Positions 52,593 to 64,000 of a DNA stretch of 64,000 nt are shown here, piece after piece. Within the stretch, counting starts at the first letter, position 1, and the number at the start of each line of letters is the position of its first letter. The position numbers were made by a program, and so were the translations under genes. A model generated the notes under the pieces. The model saw only the letters and a program-made list of their open reading frames with translations. It was not told where the DNA came from and ran no database searches. Source of the DNA: Sarcocystis neurona (taxonomy: Eukaryota; Apicomplexa; Conoidasida; Eucoccidiorida; Sarcocystidae); the NCBI GenBank assembly GCA_000727475.1, contig KL647301.1, positions 558,001 to 622,000 on the forward strand, in the 5' to 3' direction.

Positions 52593-55500
52593 AAAGCAGT
52601 TCACGTTATCATTCCAAGGGTCATACTGGAAAGGGTTTCTTGAGCGCGTGAGTCACGGGATACTGCGAAGTGATATCTACGACAGTCGCTGCGTTAGCCT
52701 CAACATGCGCAGCGCGCTTTCGCTTAAATCCAAGCAGCCACATGTGGTTATATCCCGGAATATCGTGGCCGAGGACTCGTGTGGTAACACTGCGCTGCCG
52801 TCCCCCTTCCACAGGAGCTACTCTGTTCTGAGCTCCTTGTTTTCGACTAACTTTTCCGCACGTTAGCGAACGGAGACGTTTTTTTGACTCCCGCGAAACG
52901 ATGTGACTAGTGAGTCCGCGAACCAGTGCTACGGTGAAATTCTTTGTCGCTCCGTAGCACGCCTACGAAGGGGGCGTGTAGGGACGGTATTACTGGGGTG
53001 GCGTTAATTTCTGAAGTAGTGACGGCGGCGGCTGTTATGGCAGCTGGGGAATTTCACGTTCACAAGTGAGTTATATTGCGACCCTAAAGTTTTTTCTTCA
53101 AGAGGTGAATGTGTCACCGTGACGTTGAGCTGGCTGACTGCGCGGAAGCTGTCAGCTACTTCACACTCAAGTGCTCGTGTACCTTGTCTTTTAAGGAGCA
53201 CAGGAAGAGATCCTCCTGCCGCGTGAGGTCACACTGCATTGTGCTGCTGGAGGCAACCGTCCGAAGTCAAGAGGGCGCGAATGCAGAGAGCGGTCACGTG
53301 CACGGCTAAAGCCGCCAATGGCGGCTCCAGTTGTCATCGATTTGTATGGTGTACCTTCACACCCCTCCGCGCGAGTAGGACAGGCACACAGATCTCGCGC
53401 AATTAGAATCTGCATACAGATCTCGTGTCGACATGTAGACTCTGCTACCCTCGAAAGTGTAAGCGTACACGCAGCACTCGGAAAAAAATGGTCGGGAAGG
53501 GCTACTATTCGACAGGCGACCACACGATTGCGCGGGCTCGTGGAAGGAGCGCTCCGGCTTTTTCTGTGAGCAGTCGCTTGCTTGCAGCATCTTCACACTT
53601 TTGACGGGTTAGCGGCTCGAGAGGCAATGTGCTTCAAGTGTGCTTGAGGTGTTGCAGTGCTTTCCTTGTGACAACTGCTGCGCTATCGAAGACGCCGCGA
53701 GCTCCGCTGTGTCCCTTGGCAAGGGAGCGCTCAAAAGGTGTGCACCTCAGACAGTCGCTTTCACGAGCTTTAGAACCTTCTTGAATTGCAGCTTGGAAAA
53801 CGTCCTGCACAGTTGTCGAACCGTATGTATCTGTGTGGAGGTCCGAAAACACAGTGTTGCAAGCGTGCGACTGCTTTTTTCACTAGTTCACATTCACGCT
53901 TCTGCGTGCCATTGATCCTTCCCGAAGTGTGGCGGCAAAGATCAAGGTAGATTTTCAGTTGAGTGAAAGCTGTGGTCATCTCGTAGCTGTTTTATAGTTC
54001 CAGACATGCGTGATACTATCTTTACTCAAAATAACGCCTTGTGCACAGGCTGCGACAGTCAGCCCACGAAGGACCTCTCACTTGTTCCAGCAAAGCTTCC
54101 AAGTTGTTCGAACATGCAAACAAGACGATGAAAGAGTCTTTTGGCCCGATTTCAGGGCGGGTACCAGAATTCTTTTTTAAAAAGAGGCTTCTCCGTCCGT
54201 TTTTATAATCTAGTTGGCTACAGTGCAACGTGACAGCACTATACAATCATATGTGAGACGGGACGGATGCGGCAGCAGTGGCTAAATGTGAGCGGGTCTG
54301 GCGCGAGATACAAAGTCTTCCATAACTCAGCTCCACCTTGTTCACACGCACAGGCGAGCCATGTTACTATGCCAGCAGCCACTGCGTTCGACACAGGAGA
54401 GCGAATTGTATGAAGTCACAGCTACGTGGTGGGCTTCCTGTGATTGTTCAGCTCGTTCTGCAGTTTGACCGCAGGTACTGCGCGCCAAGGCAAGTAAGGT
54501 ACATCTTATGGTTGTTGCACGCGGCTAGGTAAGAAGGCTCCCAGACTGTTTACGTGCTCGTGAATATTGCGTACTAATGGGATTGCACTACAGGCCTTTG
54601 AGTTGGGACCTTTGCAAGGAAACCCAGACTTGGCTTTATTCCGCTTGAACAGAAGTTCATTCCCTCAAATGACTGATTCAGCACGATGGCTTTCGAAGTG
54701 CTTTCCTGACATGCATTTTTCGCAGCCGAGTACACTATGCTGCGTGGCCCCGACTACTATACTGACCTGTACCAGTCTCTGGCGCGGACCGTGGCCTCTC
54801 CGTGACCACACTGACATGCAGAAGTAACACACACTTCTCTCATCTGCTGCATACTGCTCTCTTCTTGCCCAACGGACAAGTCATTGTATTTACGCGTGCT
54901 GTGTACACCCAGTGTGACTGGCACTCGATTCTGATCACTGCCGTCATGTCAGTGTGCCCCGCATCGTGTTTGGAGAAGCGGTCGTTGTTTTCAGAAAGCT
55001 CTTGAATCCAGTGTGCAAAGTGGAAAAGCAGCTTTGACCACTACGTACTGCTCCTCAACACCGTGTGCAGCGTGTCGCTGAGTATGCCATTCAAGTGCTT
55101 CTCCGCATCGTCCGCACAGCTGGTGAAAGGGAATGGAGGTGACTGGGTATGTGCTGTGCGTTTTGTAATCCAGAATGCCAAAAGAAATGCAGGAAAACTT
55201 AAAAAAAACGGCTTACAAGAAATTTTCACAGTGCCGAAGTTAGACGTGTGTAGATTTCACGCAAGTCGACTCGCGTTCAAACTCACTAGAGAAAACCCAG
55301 AGCAGTAAATCAAATTGAATAGCAGCAATCTACTCCCGCTCTCCCCTGGATATAGTTGATGGGTGTTTTAACATGCCTGGCGGCTGGAGAGGATTGATGA
55401 GGTTGTAAGGTGTGTCGGGGGCACAATATTTTCTTCGCGTCTTCCATCAACAACTCGATGGGTCGAAACGAGCGATTCCCACTAGCGTTTGAAAAGTCGG

Positions 55501-55734
55501 ATTTCGGTGTCCTGACAAAATTAGCATGTGATGGTGCAGCGGTAGAGGGTGAAACTCTGTGACAAAGATTTGCCCGAGGAGAAAGTCATCTTGTTAACTG
55601 TAACAGCATATCAACTTCCTCCCAAAGCGCTTTGTACAACGTGTATGCATTCAGTGAGAATGCAACACACGCAGCAGGTCACTTGCGCCCCGTAGCAGGT
55701 ATTCAGCAGGAGGCTGCAATGTAACTAATGATAC
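52593..55734. other. No recognisable gene
   Basis: About 3.1 kb between the 3' ends of the convergent kinase and BSD-domain genes. Short open frames on both strands show no motif or consistent splice phase. It probably contains both 3' untranslated regions. Confidence 0.5.
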
Positions 55735-58468
55735 CTAGTGTACACACCCTGAAGCCGGAACAGGGCGCTGACAATGTCGCCAGCGAGGTGTTCTCCTCCA
55801 GCTTCGGCGCCTCTTTGATAGTTTTGCTGCCGTGCGCCACTTCAGCGACTTAGAGTGTTGATGGGCACCAGACGAGAACAGCAACTTGGTTTTCGCTTGG
55901 CGTTCGCAGCGCTTCATAACCTGGTAAACGTGGTAGAAGTATCGTTTCCAAAATTCCTGCACACACACCGTAGAGGGACGCACCACGTGAAGTACCTGAA
56001 GCAATGACTAGCCAGTGAAAAAACTGCCACCTTACACATTTCCTGTTCAGAATCACCTGTACCGGGGTACAGGTGATACAAGTAGAAATGCCCCGGAAGC
56101 GCTTATGCTATGTGGTCCTTGACAGCACGGCACAGCGCACAATGTACGACCGTCACCATGTGTACGAATCATGGCGACTGTGCAGTGGCAGTGCATCGAA
56201 TGAGTGGCAGGAGTGGCAAGCATCCAGACTACTGCGACTGGTACATTGCAACGTGTACTACCCATTTGGTGCACCTACCTCCTCGCTTATGATTTTTGGA
56301 ACCTTGACTGCCCACAGCCGGGCAAGCTGGCTGTCGACTCTGAGCATGCGATGTGCCGCGTGCCAAATGTAAGCGTCGCCACTCTGACGTTGGGCTTCGC
56401 CTGTACCTGTTTCGCACTCGCACGCAGAGCGTCGACACTTGTGCATATCTTGCAGCGCGGTTCCGTAATCATGACAGGAAAGTGCCTCTTCGCCCTGTAA
56501 TGAACCTCGTTCAGTTCTGGCGACACGCTTCCAGTGCTGCCACAGCACATCAGCTTCCTTCTGTACCAGATATCCAAAGATCCCTTTTTCGGGCACTGCG
56601 CACTTTGCTTCACCTGCAGTCACGTCCGAGCAGTGGCTAATGGTGTCTGAGAGATCCCTTCGTCTTCTCCCCTTAACGTCCACCTCACTGCCTCGTGACC
56701 TTGGGGCCACGGTGGAGACTGTGGTATGTCCGATCGAATCATCATCAACATTCGGCAGATCCGGGTACCATTCTGGAGTTTCCTTGCAGATAAGGAGCAG
56801 CAGACGCAAAGCTACGGCTCAGAAGCAATACAGCTGCGTCTTCTTTTGTCGAAGCGTTTGACTGCGAGGTGAAAGTTCATCGTGGTCGGCATCGTCCGCT
56901 ACCAGCGTGCGCGCAACAGAGGATCTGACGTACGGATACCTGAGTAACGGTGACTTCAACAACAACTGGGAGCCTTTTGACGCCGAGAGTACGAACTGAA
57001 AGGGCGTCGTCTTAGAAGTGAAAACAAATCTTTCTTCCAGTTCAGCAGTATCTTCGTCAGATTCACTGATATCCCCTGCGTCGTAATCGGTTCCGTTGTC
57101 GCTGTCGTCCTCAACGGCGGCAGCAGCTGCTGCTGCAGCTCGGGCAAGCAGTGCACTTGCTGAAGCAAGAACTTGCCCGGCTGCTCTCGCTACCGATTTG
57201 AGGACGCCGTGAGATGTGGATGAACCTGTGCGTTGAGAGGGAGTGGCAACACGTTTCCTTTCGAAAAAGACGCAGTCGAGCACCGGTTCTGCCGCACTAT
57301 TTCTTCCATGAACAGAACTGGAAAACGGTTCGCTGGAGTCAGCAGGTGATGATGTGGAGAAGGATGTTCCCAAGACTTCACTTTCACCAGCAGGTGTTGG
57401 ATTTACAAGCATCCCTTCTACGATGGCGCTTTCGTGTAATACGGTCTCACGCCGCGAGAATACACGCCAAAGGTGCAAGGCTGTGCACTCCGTCTCCGTA
57501 TCTCTTCCGACTGCTTGCTCTTGCTGAGGTCTGGTAGAGTTCTCCAGTTCAGGTCGCGCGGCACGGTGCACCAGCGCATGAAGCAGTAATGATGTTTCAG
57601 CGCACGCCTGAGAAAAAGCTCTCAACATACGAGCCAGAGGAGCTCTTCGACCGGCCCGGTTAGCGGAAGTTTTTGTCATCTGCTCGTCTGGAAGCGTGCC
57701 CCCTGACATGCCTGCAGGTGCTGCACTTGCAAACCGTGTTCCTTCCACTGATTTACCGCCAACCTGATCATTCTGTGTGCGAGAGAATAGTGAAGTCGCC
57801 TGGTGTGGGTCAGCAATAGAACGAGGAGAACAGTCATCGGAACTAGCCTTAGGCGATGAAGCGGAAGAGCTACTATCGCTCGACAGTCGAAAAAAGGATA
57901 CGAGGGAGGGAACTTGCCCTTTTTTTCGTTGATCAAAAAACTCTACCTGCGACTGTCGCTTCTCTCCTGCGGATACTTCGGAGTTGTCGGACTCCACTCT
58001 TCCGTTTTCATTTGACCTTAGGTCGTCTGAAGACATGACGTAGTATTCCGGCATACTAACGGCAGTAATCCTCTGCGGGATGTTCGTCTGATCGTCAGAA
58101 TGACCGAAACATCTAGGCTGCGTAGACATCCGTATTCGTGTATGTGCATGCAACTGCGAGGAAGCGAGGGCGGCTGAGCCTACCGTGGCCATTTCTGCTT
58201 CTTCTTGTCCTTCAGCCTCCTTAGCTGTGGCAGCAGTCGACTGCTTCTTCGTTACGTGATACTCCAAAGTTTCATCTGGCACTACGTACACCATGTTTTG
58301 AAACTTTGAAGATGCATTTCCGGAATCCCTGCCTATTTCCTCTGACGTATGATTGCCACCATTGACACTTCTGCTGATATTCGCAACACTGACTGGTTCC
58401 CGGGTACACGAGTCACATTCGTCCTCAGCGTCCACGTGGCCAGATTCGCCCTCTGATGACGTTCTCAT
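55735..58468 (-). CDS. BSD-domain protein with Ser-rich acidic N-terminal region, three exons
   Basis: Model exons are 58468-56903, 56782-56279 and 55995-55735, all joined in phase 0, about 776 residues. ATG at 58468 follows AAAAC. The last exon opens VLHVVRPSTVCVQEFWKRYF and continues YHVYQVMKRCERQAKTKLL, which matches the BSD signature (V-P-x-x-V-x-x-x-E-F-W-x-R-Y-F-Y-x-V). BSD domains are short helical modules in TFIIH p62-type proteins, synapse-associated proteins and BSDC1-like proteins; their role here is unknown. A basic Arg/Lys/Ser tail follows. Exon 1 is Ser/Asp/Glu-rich and includes an eight-Ala run next to an acidic block. Exon 2 contains WAVKVPKIISEE just before a GTAGGT donor. 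The second intron is well supported; the first (120 bases, GTAGCG donor) is my best phase-consistent choice and could be shifted. Confidence 0.75.
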
Positions 58469-58810
58469 GTTTTCGTACCATTACTAAGTCAACACAGATT
58501 GTGAGAAGGCCGGCCAGCACGCTTAGGATGGAAACGCAGAATCACGTCCAGGACATTCCCATTCAAAAACAGTGTAAGTGTGGGTCTGCTGGACATGAAA
58601 TAGCGCGGAGACACTGCAGCAGGCGTGCATGTTTTACGAAGCCAGCAAGTGAGTGACACTGCAAAACAATGTGTTTCAAACAGTCGTAAATGTACCGCAC
58701 CCACTCACTAACGTCATGTGTCATGCGTGCGAAGCAGACGACCATCAAATCGCTGACAGCGTGTTCTGCAGTTTTTCAGATTTAGTTTACCTGCCAGTTC
58801 GCGCAGTTCG

Positions 58811-60075
58811 CTAACGCTGTGACCCCCTGGACAAAGCGACAAACCGCATGTGATCCAAAGACGCATCGTCGACCCAGACATGTCTAACCACCTCCTCGAT
58901 GAAAATACACGCGTCGACGTAACTGATAAGCAGAAACAGTACTCCGTCTGTACTCAAGTGAGTAAAAAGCGCAGTCGTAGGGCTCCAGCTTCATGATGAC
59001 GGCACGATTGTAAGAGGCCCCACCCGCTCCCCTTCACATCAGAGCTCGCTGAGAGCACAGGCGTCGCAGAGCATGGTGGTGGGCAGGGTGACCGGCATAA
59101 CAAAGTTCGTACCCGCAAACTAGTCCCGCGTCTACAACAGCGCCGGCGTCGCATTGGAAGGCGCCACTGCCGCAGTCACTGTATCCTATCAAAAATGGAA
59201 TAAGGGTCTAGCGAACCGCTGGGACTCTCACCTAGTGCCAATTACAAAATGTCGACATATGCCAGCTCCAGGACTGAAGTGCACGAATCTTCGCATCCAG
59301 GTGCAAATCGTACAAGTCAGCGTCTGACCAGCAGACGTCGGAATTAGACGACAACGGGAAGACAACACGTGGAGGTTTCCACTCTCCGTCGCACACAACG
59401 GCATTTCTAAACTGTTCTGTGTGTACAACGGCGCGAGGGCCTTGATCAGTCACAAGCCGCAAGCTGCAAAGTAAAAAATGACTTTCTAGTCATGCACACC
59501 CGTATCTCACCCCTCACCGGGACAGATTCCTGGTGGTGTAGGTGGAACTTCCCCAGAGATCCACAGACCCTGGGCCAACCACCTCTTAGTTTGCATCCGT
59601 GGAGTAGCCTGACACCTCCTCCAGCAACAAGACCACGAAGTAATGGATTCTGAGTAGAAAAGTAGAGTCCATATTGTGAAGTTGCAGAGCAGGCGCACGT
59701 GTGAAGCCACCGACATAGCTCCCGTCGATCAGGAGCCGTCTCCCTCTGTTGCGACACGGAAGAAGGCTACGTGAAGTGCTTAGAAGCAAGACAGCAGACC
59801 CACTTCTCACGCTCGGGCGCGAGGGCTGTGAACAAGACACAAGGCATGCAGTATTCATATTTGCTTCTGGCTTCAAACGAAAGAATTATTCCCTCAAAGG
59901 TACACGTCGGCTGAGCGCCTACTTGTATCATTGTGGTATCCTGTTGGATTTGGACGAGGGATAAAACAGTACCATTTGCATATGAGTAGCGCACAACTTC
60001 GCCACTGTGGCGTCTCCAACTGTGGCCTGTTTGGAAGTCAGTACAGGCTACGGCGGTACAGTGTTCACCTGCCAA
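58811..60075 (-). CDS. Unidentified multi-exon gene, boundaries uncertain
   Basis: The best segment is an exon at 59463-59232 preceded by a strong TTTTTTACTTTGCAG acceptor. It joins in phase to an upstream exon ending at a GTGAGG donor (59518), reading SVDLWGSSTYTTRNLSR, then LRLVTDQGPRAVVHTEQF, and later VVCDGEWKPPRVVFPL. A TAG ends this frame at 59232, though splicing on toward a Cys-rich segment near 59.1 kb and a final segment near 58.81-58.95 kb is possible. Upstream, 60075-59767 has an open frame with ILSFEARSKYEY and LAPEREKW, faintly reminiscent of a PH-domain end. I do not recognise the protein. Parts of 58.5-59.2 kb are also exon-like on the plus strand, so strand and extent remain doubtful. 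Confidence 0.3.
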
Positions 60076-61527
60076 TTCTGCTCGGTCCCGGTGTTTTCAT
60101 GTCCATCCGGCAGATGCACAACGGTGGGATGTTTAAAGTAGTTCGTTAAGTTCTGTGTTGTGTGCCCGATCCTATCTTTTCCTTATGACGTCCGGCTGCC
60201 TCATCGAAACGTGACCGCCCGTAGGTATCTGTGAGCTACGCGATTGGTGGGGTTAGCAGAAGAAGGAAGACTACGGCACTCTACGTTGGTCAGACAGTAG
60301 GAGCTCAGGCTACACCAAAGGTACACAAACAACAGTATTTGTCCCGCATGGTGCACCAGTCGAGGCTGCATACCATGGAGTGAAAGTGCATACACTTTCA
60401 CTACAGAATGCAGTTCGCTGCTTTTGCAGTCGTACCGTATGCGATAGCTGCTTCACATCTTGTACGGATCGGCCGACTCTGGAATCCACTGCAAGTGCGG
60501 CCGCTCAATCCCACGCTATGTCGGTCCATGACATGTGTTGACGGTCTCTTGCGTGGTCACGCGAGTGTACCTACTTTAGGCAACGCAGCTGCGCGGCCGC
60601 GATGTTTGGGGGGGCCTCAGGTAGCAGAAGGCGTGAGCCATTTAAAACGACCCTATCGCGTTCATTGTCGATGCCGGCCACTAGCGAGAGCGCAGCGGCC
60701 CAACGCAATGCATCGATTGCCGCGCCCGTCGTATGCTGCCTGCATAGCATGTAGATTCTCGCATGCGCCTTTTTTTCTCGGCTCCGCTCTGGCAACACAG
60801 AAGACAATGCAGGTGCAATCCTCTGCTTGGAGACGACTGTGGAGTGTCTTGAGAGGCCCTTTCTCGGGCGGGTGCAGTGTCACGACTGCGCTGTCTGAGT
60901 CTCCACATCTGCGCGTCTAAACCCACTAACATGCCCATACGGCCAACTGCACCACAGGACGTATACAAACTGTGTTACACAGTCTCGTGATTTATTCAGA
61001 AAAGTAAGAACGCAAGTTATGTTGCTCAAGAGAACGTTGTTGCTGCGCCGTCGTGCACTACGGATCGGCTAGCGCAGAAACGTCTGTGTCAGTGGCATGC
61101 ACGAGGACTCCGCTGCCCCTCATTCACTGGTGGGTGGATTAAAAATCGGAGGGAGACATTGCTTAGCACAGCTGCCCTTGCAGAAAACAGAAAAAGAATC
61201 GTCCTGTTAGTGTTACTAGCCGCTGCTTCATGAGATTTTCTTGGGTAACTGACCAATGGTTTCACCTGAACTCCCTTCACACAGGTGATCACATTCGGTC
61301 CTGACTAGGTCACATGGTTCCCGCTCTATACACTAACGGCTGGCTTCGCGCCAGGACGTCATCGTTGACGAAGTGAAATCTGTTGGTGGGGGGCCATTCT
61401 GCAGCAGAGGAGGGATGTAGAAGGCGGGCGTTGCTCGGCACCTTGATGCAGCGGCCCGGTAGGGCTGCATAACGTGTTGATCTGTCAGCTCGTCATCATT
61501 CGAGAACCGCGGTTCTGGCTGTAGATC
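60076..61527. other. Upstream region of the TruB gene; possible further minus-strand exons
   Basis: A minus-strand stretch at 60730-60573 reads ALRWAAALSLVAGIDNERD and ends at a GTAGGT donor, so it may be a 5' exon of the unidentified minus-strand gene. The plus strand is also open (60408-60920) without recognisable content. The remainder should contain the TruB promoter region, but no element can be assigned. Confidence 0.3.
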
Positions 61528-64000
61528 ATGCGTTCGGGCAGTATTGCCCTGCTCCTTGTTTGTGTCCTTCGGCACCAATTATGGGCTCTCTTCTGTGGAG
61601 CGAGACAGTTGGACGACCGAACAGTGGGGCTCCGTCCGTGCCAGTCACTCCTTGAAGCGGTACGTCATACCTCGAATGTTCAGAGCGATACGGAGAGCAC
61701 GACCGATTTCGTCTACACACGTCTCTTCATATCGGACTGTGTGTCACAGTGCAGATCATCCCGTATAATGGCGAGGCTTTGCTGCAACTTTCGCAGCAGC
61801 CCGCACGCTGGTGTGCGGGCAGCGAGCATTTCAGCAACACTGTCAACTTAGAGGGCACTTTACAGGCAGAGCGAGCAATGGTATTGTTTGCCTGCAGGCG
61901 TCTCCCGGAGGACTCCAGCTTCGGTATCGCAATGTATCAAGTCTGTCGGGCTGCTCTGAACAAGAAACAAGATTGACTTCTGCGCACCGAGGGCACGAAC
62001 TTCTGTTCAGACCGTTTTTGCGGCCTTGTTGCGCAGTCTGTACAGGGTTGGCGAAAATGTGTTGCTATAATAGCAGATGCTGGATACAGAAGAATCCATT
62101 GAGGACCTTCAATGATGGATCGACGTATAGTCAACCCACTTCATCAAGGAGAGGAGCAGGACCAAAACAACCCAAACTGCCTGCAGCAGCAAAGTGTACG
62201 TTGTCCTCCTGTCGACCACGTGCCCAGGGAGCTCAAAGCGGCCGACCGTTGAGTGGAACCTCCCTGAGGAGCAGCACCACTGCGTACGATGAGATATACC
62301 CGTTGGACGGGATCATACCAGTTATCAAGCCGGAAGGTCCCACCTCTGGCGACGTCTGCCTTCAGATCGCTAAATTGAGGCAACAGCACTGGGAGCAGGT
62401 TCTGCAGAAGAGTTCACGGCAGGTGAAGGTGAGTGGAATGCAAACGGATTGCGTCGTGGAAGGCACAGACGGGAAGCCTGACAAAGCGTACGGTATAGCT
62501 TCCAAGAAAAGAAGGGGCGTTGGTCACGGAGGCACCCTCGATCCTGCTGCCTCGGGTGAGCGGTATGTGCGAGAGTACGCGTCACCGTGAATATACTTTG
62601 ATTGCGCGTATTAGCGAAGGTGAAACTTTAGCAAGTAAACTCGACATTTCGAAGGGCACGTCTTCAGAGAGGACAACCTACAACGGCTGTTGTGTCTCGC
62701 TGCTGTTTCACTGGTGAGCCTCCTTCTGTGTGTCCCAAACAATCTTCACTTTAGAAACAAACGTGCTTTGTCTCGGCGTTGCTGTTCCCAGGAGTTTTGG
62801 TTTTAGCGATAGGCAAAGGAACCAAGCTGTTGCACAGGTTTCTGACAGGTAAGACTTTCTGTAAAGAGCTCCGATACAGTCCACAACACTCCGTGCATAG
62901 CCGTCTTTGCCTACAACTCCGAAGGCTCACTTAGTTGTCAGTACTATTTTTCGCCGCCCAAGTACTGGCGACGTCGCTGCCTTTGCTTAGCCTCCCCGTG
63001 TTGGGTGCCTATTTTATCAACAAAGCGTCCTCACTTTTGCTTTTGAGTAGTTTGACACCCACAGTCTGCCACAGTCTGGTACGCGAGGCCTCTCGAGTGT
63101 CATGCTGTGGTGCTGGCACTTCCGCTCTACCTGTAGGATCCAAAGGATACAGGGCCGTCGTCAAACTCGGCATTTCAACTGATACTCTAGATGCATCTGT
63201 AAGTGCTCCGACAATTTCTTGGTAAAACACAAGACGCGCCGGACGCGAAGTTGCACAGTGCGTCGATATCTGCGCCCTGGGTGGTAAACCGACGTGCGGT
63301 GCGTATCTCGGAATGGACTTTTTCTGACAAAGTGCTGCTGAACTATTTTCGCAACGAATGCTTAGGTGAGATTCCGACTGCGGGGTACGTTGTGTTTCCG
63401 TCTGCTATTCCACCCAGTTGGTGGCCGTCTGTGAGTGCCTCCACCATTTGACAGGGTGTGACGACAGACACGTGCGACTGGTCTCATGTTTCTAAAAGTC
63501 TCCTTCGACGCACGATAAAATCGTTTATTGGAAAGCAACTTCAGCAGCCGCCCCTCTACTCAGGTGTGTTTGCCCTTTGTACGAAGTTTTGCAAGAAGTG
63601 TAGTACCGTGGCTTAGCTGACGGAGGCCAGCTGCAGTTGTCTACACAGAATGGGCAATCTTGCATTATCACTCCCGCAGTGAACCTCATGAAGGCCCACC
63701 AACGAGACTCTTGTTTCTTCTTTTTTCGTAGCCAAACGCGTCCGTGGAGTGCGAATGTATCACATTGCGCACGGTCTGCGCCAGCTGCAGCGACCTCCTG
63801 ACGCGCGCGCAGTACCATTGCTTGACCAGCAAAGCGAACCAGCTTTGAGTTCTGAGGTGACAGCCAGAAACAGTGCTCCGTCTTCTCTAGTGACACTGGC
63901 CCCACGGGCAGTGACGACCGAGGAGCCAACTATTCGCCTCCAACGCTCAATTGCGACAACCGTGACAGAATGTGGTGACCACAACTCAACCAGACGGCCA
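61528..64000 (+). CDS. TruB-family tRNA pseudouridine-55 synthase, 3' end beyond window
   Basis: Best exon chain: 61528-61659, 61898-62555, 62792-62848, 63137-63198, 63251-63365, 63468-63563, 63732 onward; every junction is phase-consistent. TruB/Pus4 enzymes isomerise uridine 55 in the T-loop of tRNA. Motifs in order are GIIPVIKPEGPTSGDV, GVGHGGTLDPAASGVLVLAI (catalytic Asp in TLDP), GKGTKLL, YRAVVKLGISTDTLD and QQPPLYSAKRVRGVRMYHIA, the last being the QxPPxYSAxxxxGxRxY block. About 50 residues separate TDT from the QxPP block's preceding helix, more than usual. Exon 1 begins MRSGSIALLLVCVL, a signal-peptide-like start, followed by an Arg/Ser/Cys-rich stretch before the enzyme. That would fit bipartite apicoplast targeting, but the join of exon 1 to exon 2 rests only on phase and a GTACGT donor; the alternative start is ATG 62057. 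The enzyme identity is firm. Confidence 0.9.

Overview
The window looks like nuclear DNA of an apicomplexan, most likely an eimeriid coccidian (Eimeria or Cyclospora type). Four things point there. Genes are split by GT-AG introns whose phases agree across junctions. Proteins are very large and carry Gln, Ala and Ser runs encoded by CAG/GCA/AGC-type repeats. Introns and intergenic DNA are full of CA, TA and GT-TATA microsatellites. No bacterial operon structure, Shine-Dalgarno pattern, CRISPR array or insertion sequence is visible. The species cannot be fixed from sequence alone.

Layout. 0.3-3.4 kb, minus strand: the first two exons of a short-chain dehydrogenase/reductase that runs off the left edge. 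3.4-10.5 kb: no convincing gene, one 56-bp tandem duplication. 10.5-21.8 kb, plus strand: a many-exon bromodomain protein with a BRD7/BRD9-like bromodomain near the N terminus and a roughly 1,000-residue glutamine-rich C-terminal exon; one intron carries a degenerate minisatellite. 21.8-27.9 kb: weak signals only, including alanine-phased GCA tracts. 27.9-31.5 kb, plus strand: isoprenylcysteine carboxyl methyltransferase with a long N-terminal extension and a large loop insertion. 31.5-44.5 kb: about 13 kb without a recognisable gene, but with several short diverged tandem duplications. 44.5-52.6 kb, plus strand: a five-exon, 1,947-residue CAMK-like protein kinase with a roughly 1,330-residue N-terminal extension and about 300 extra residues between its HRD and DFG motifs. 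52.6-55.7 kb: nothing recognised. 55.7-58.5 kb, minus strand: a three-exon BSD-domain protein. 58.8-60.1 kb: exons of an unidentified, probably minus-strand gene. 61.5-64.0 kb, plus strand: a TruB-family tRNA pseudouridine synthase that runs off the right edge and may start with a signal-peptide-like leader, which would suit apicoplast targeting.

The genes look like independent housekeeping and regulatory loci, not a pathway cluster: chromatin reading (bromodomain), CaaX-protein maturation (ICMT), signalling (kinase), tRNA modification (TruB) and redox metabolism (SDR). What stands out is architecture. Conserved catalytic cores are interrupted or extended by long low-complexity segments, and the repeat strand seems to flip from CAG-type in exons to CTG-type in introns. 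Exon boundaries are inferred by eye from family motifs and phase matching. They are strong for ICMT, the kinase, TruB, the BSD gene and the SDR, and incomplete for the middle of the bromodomain gene.
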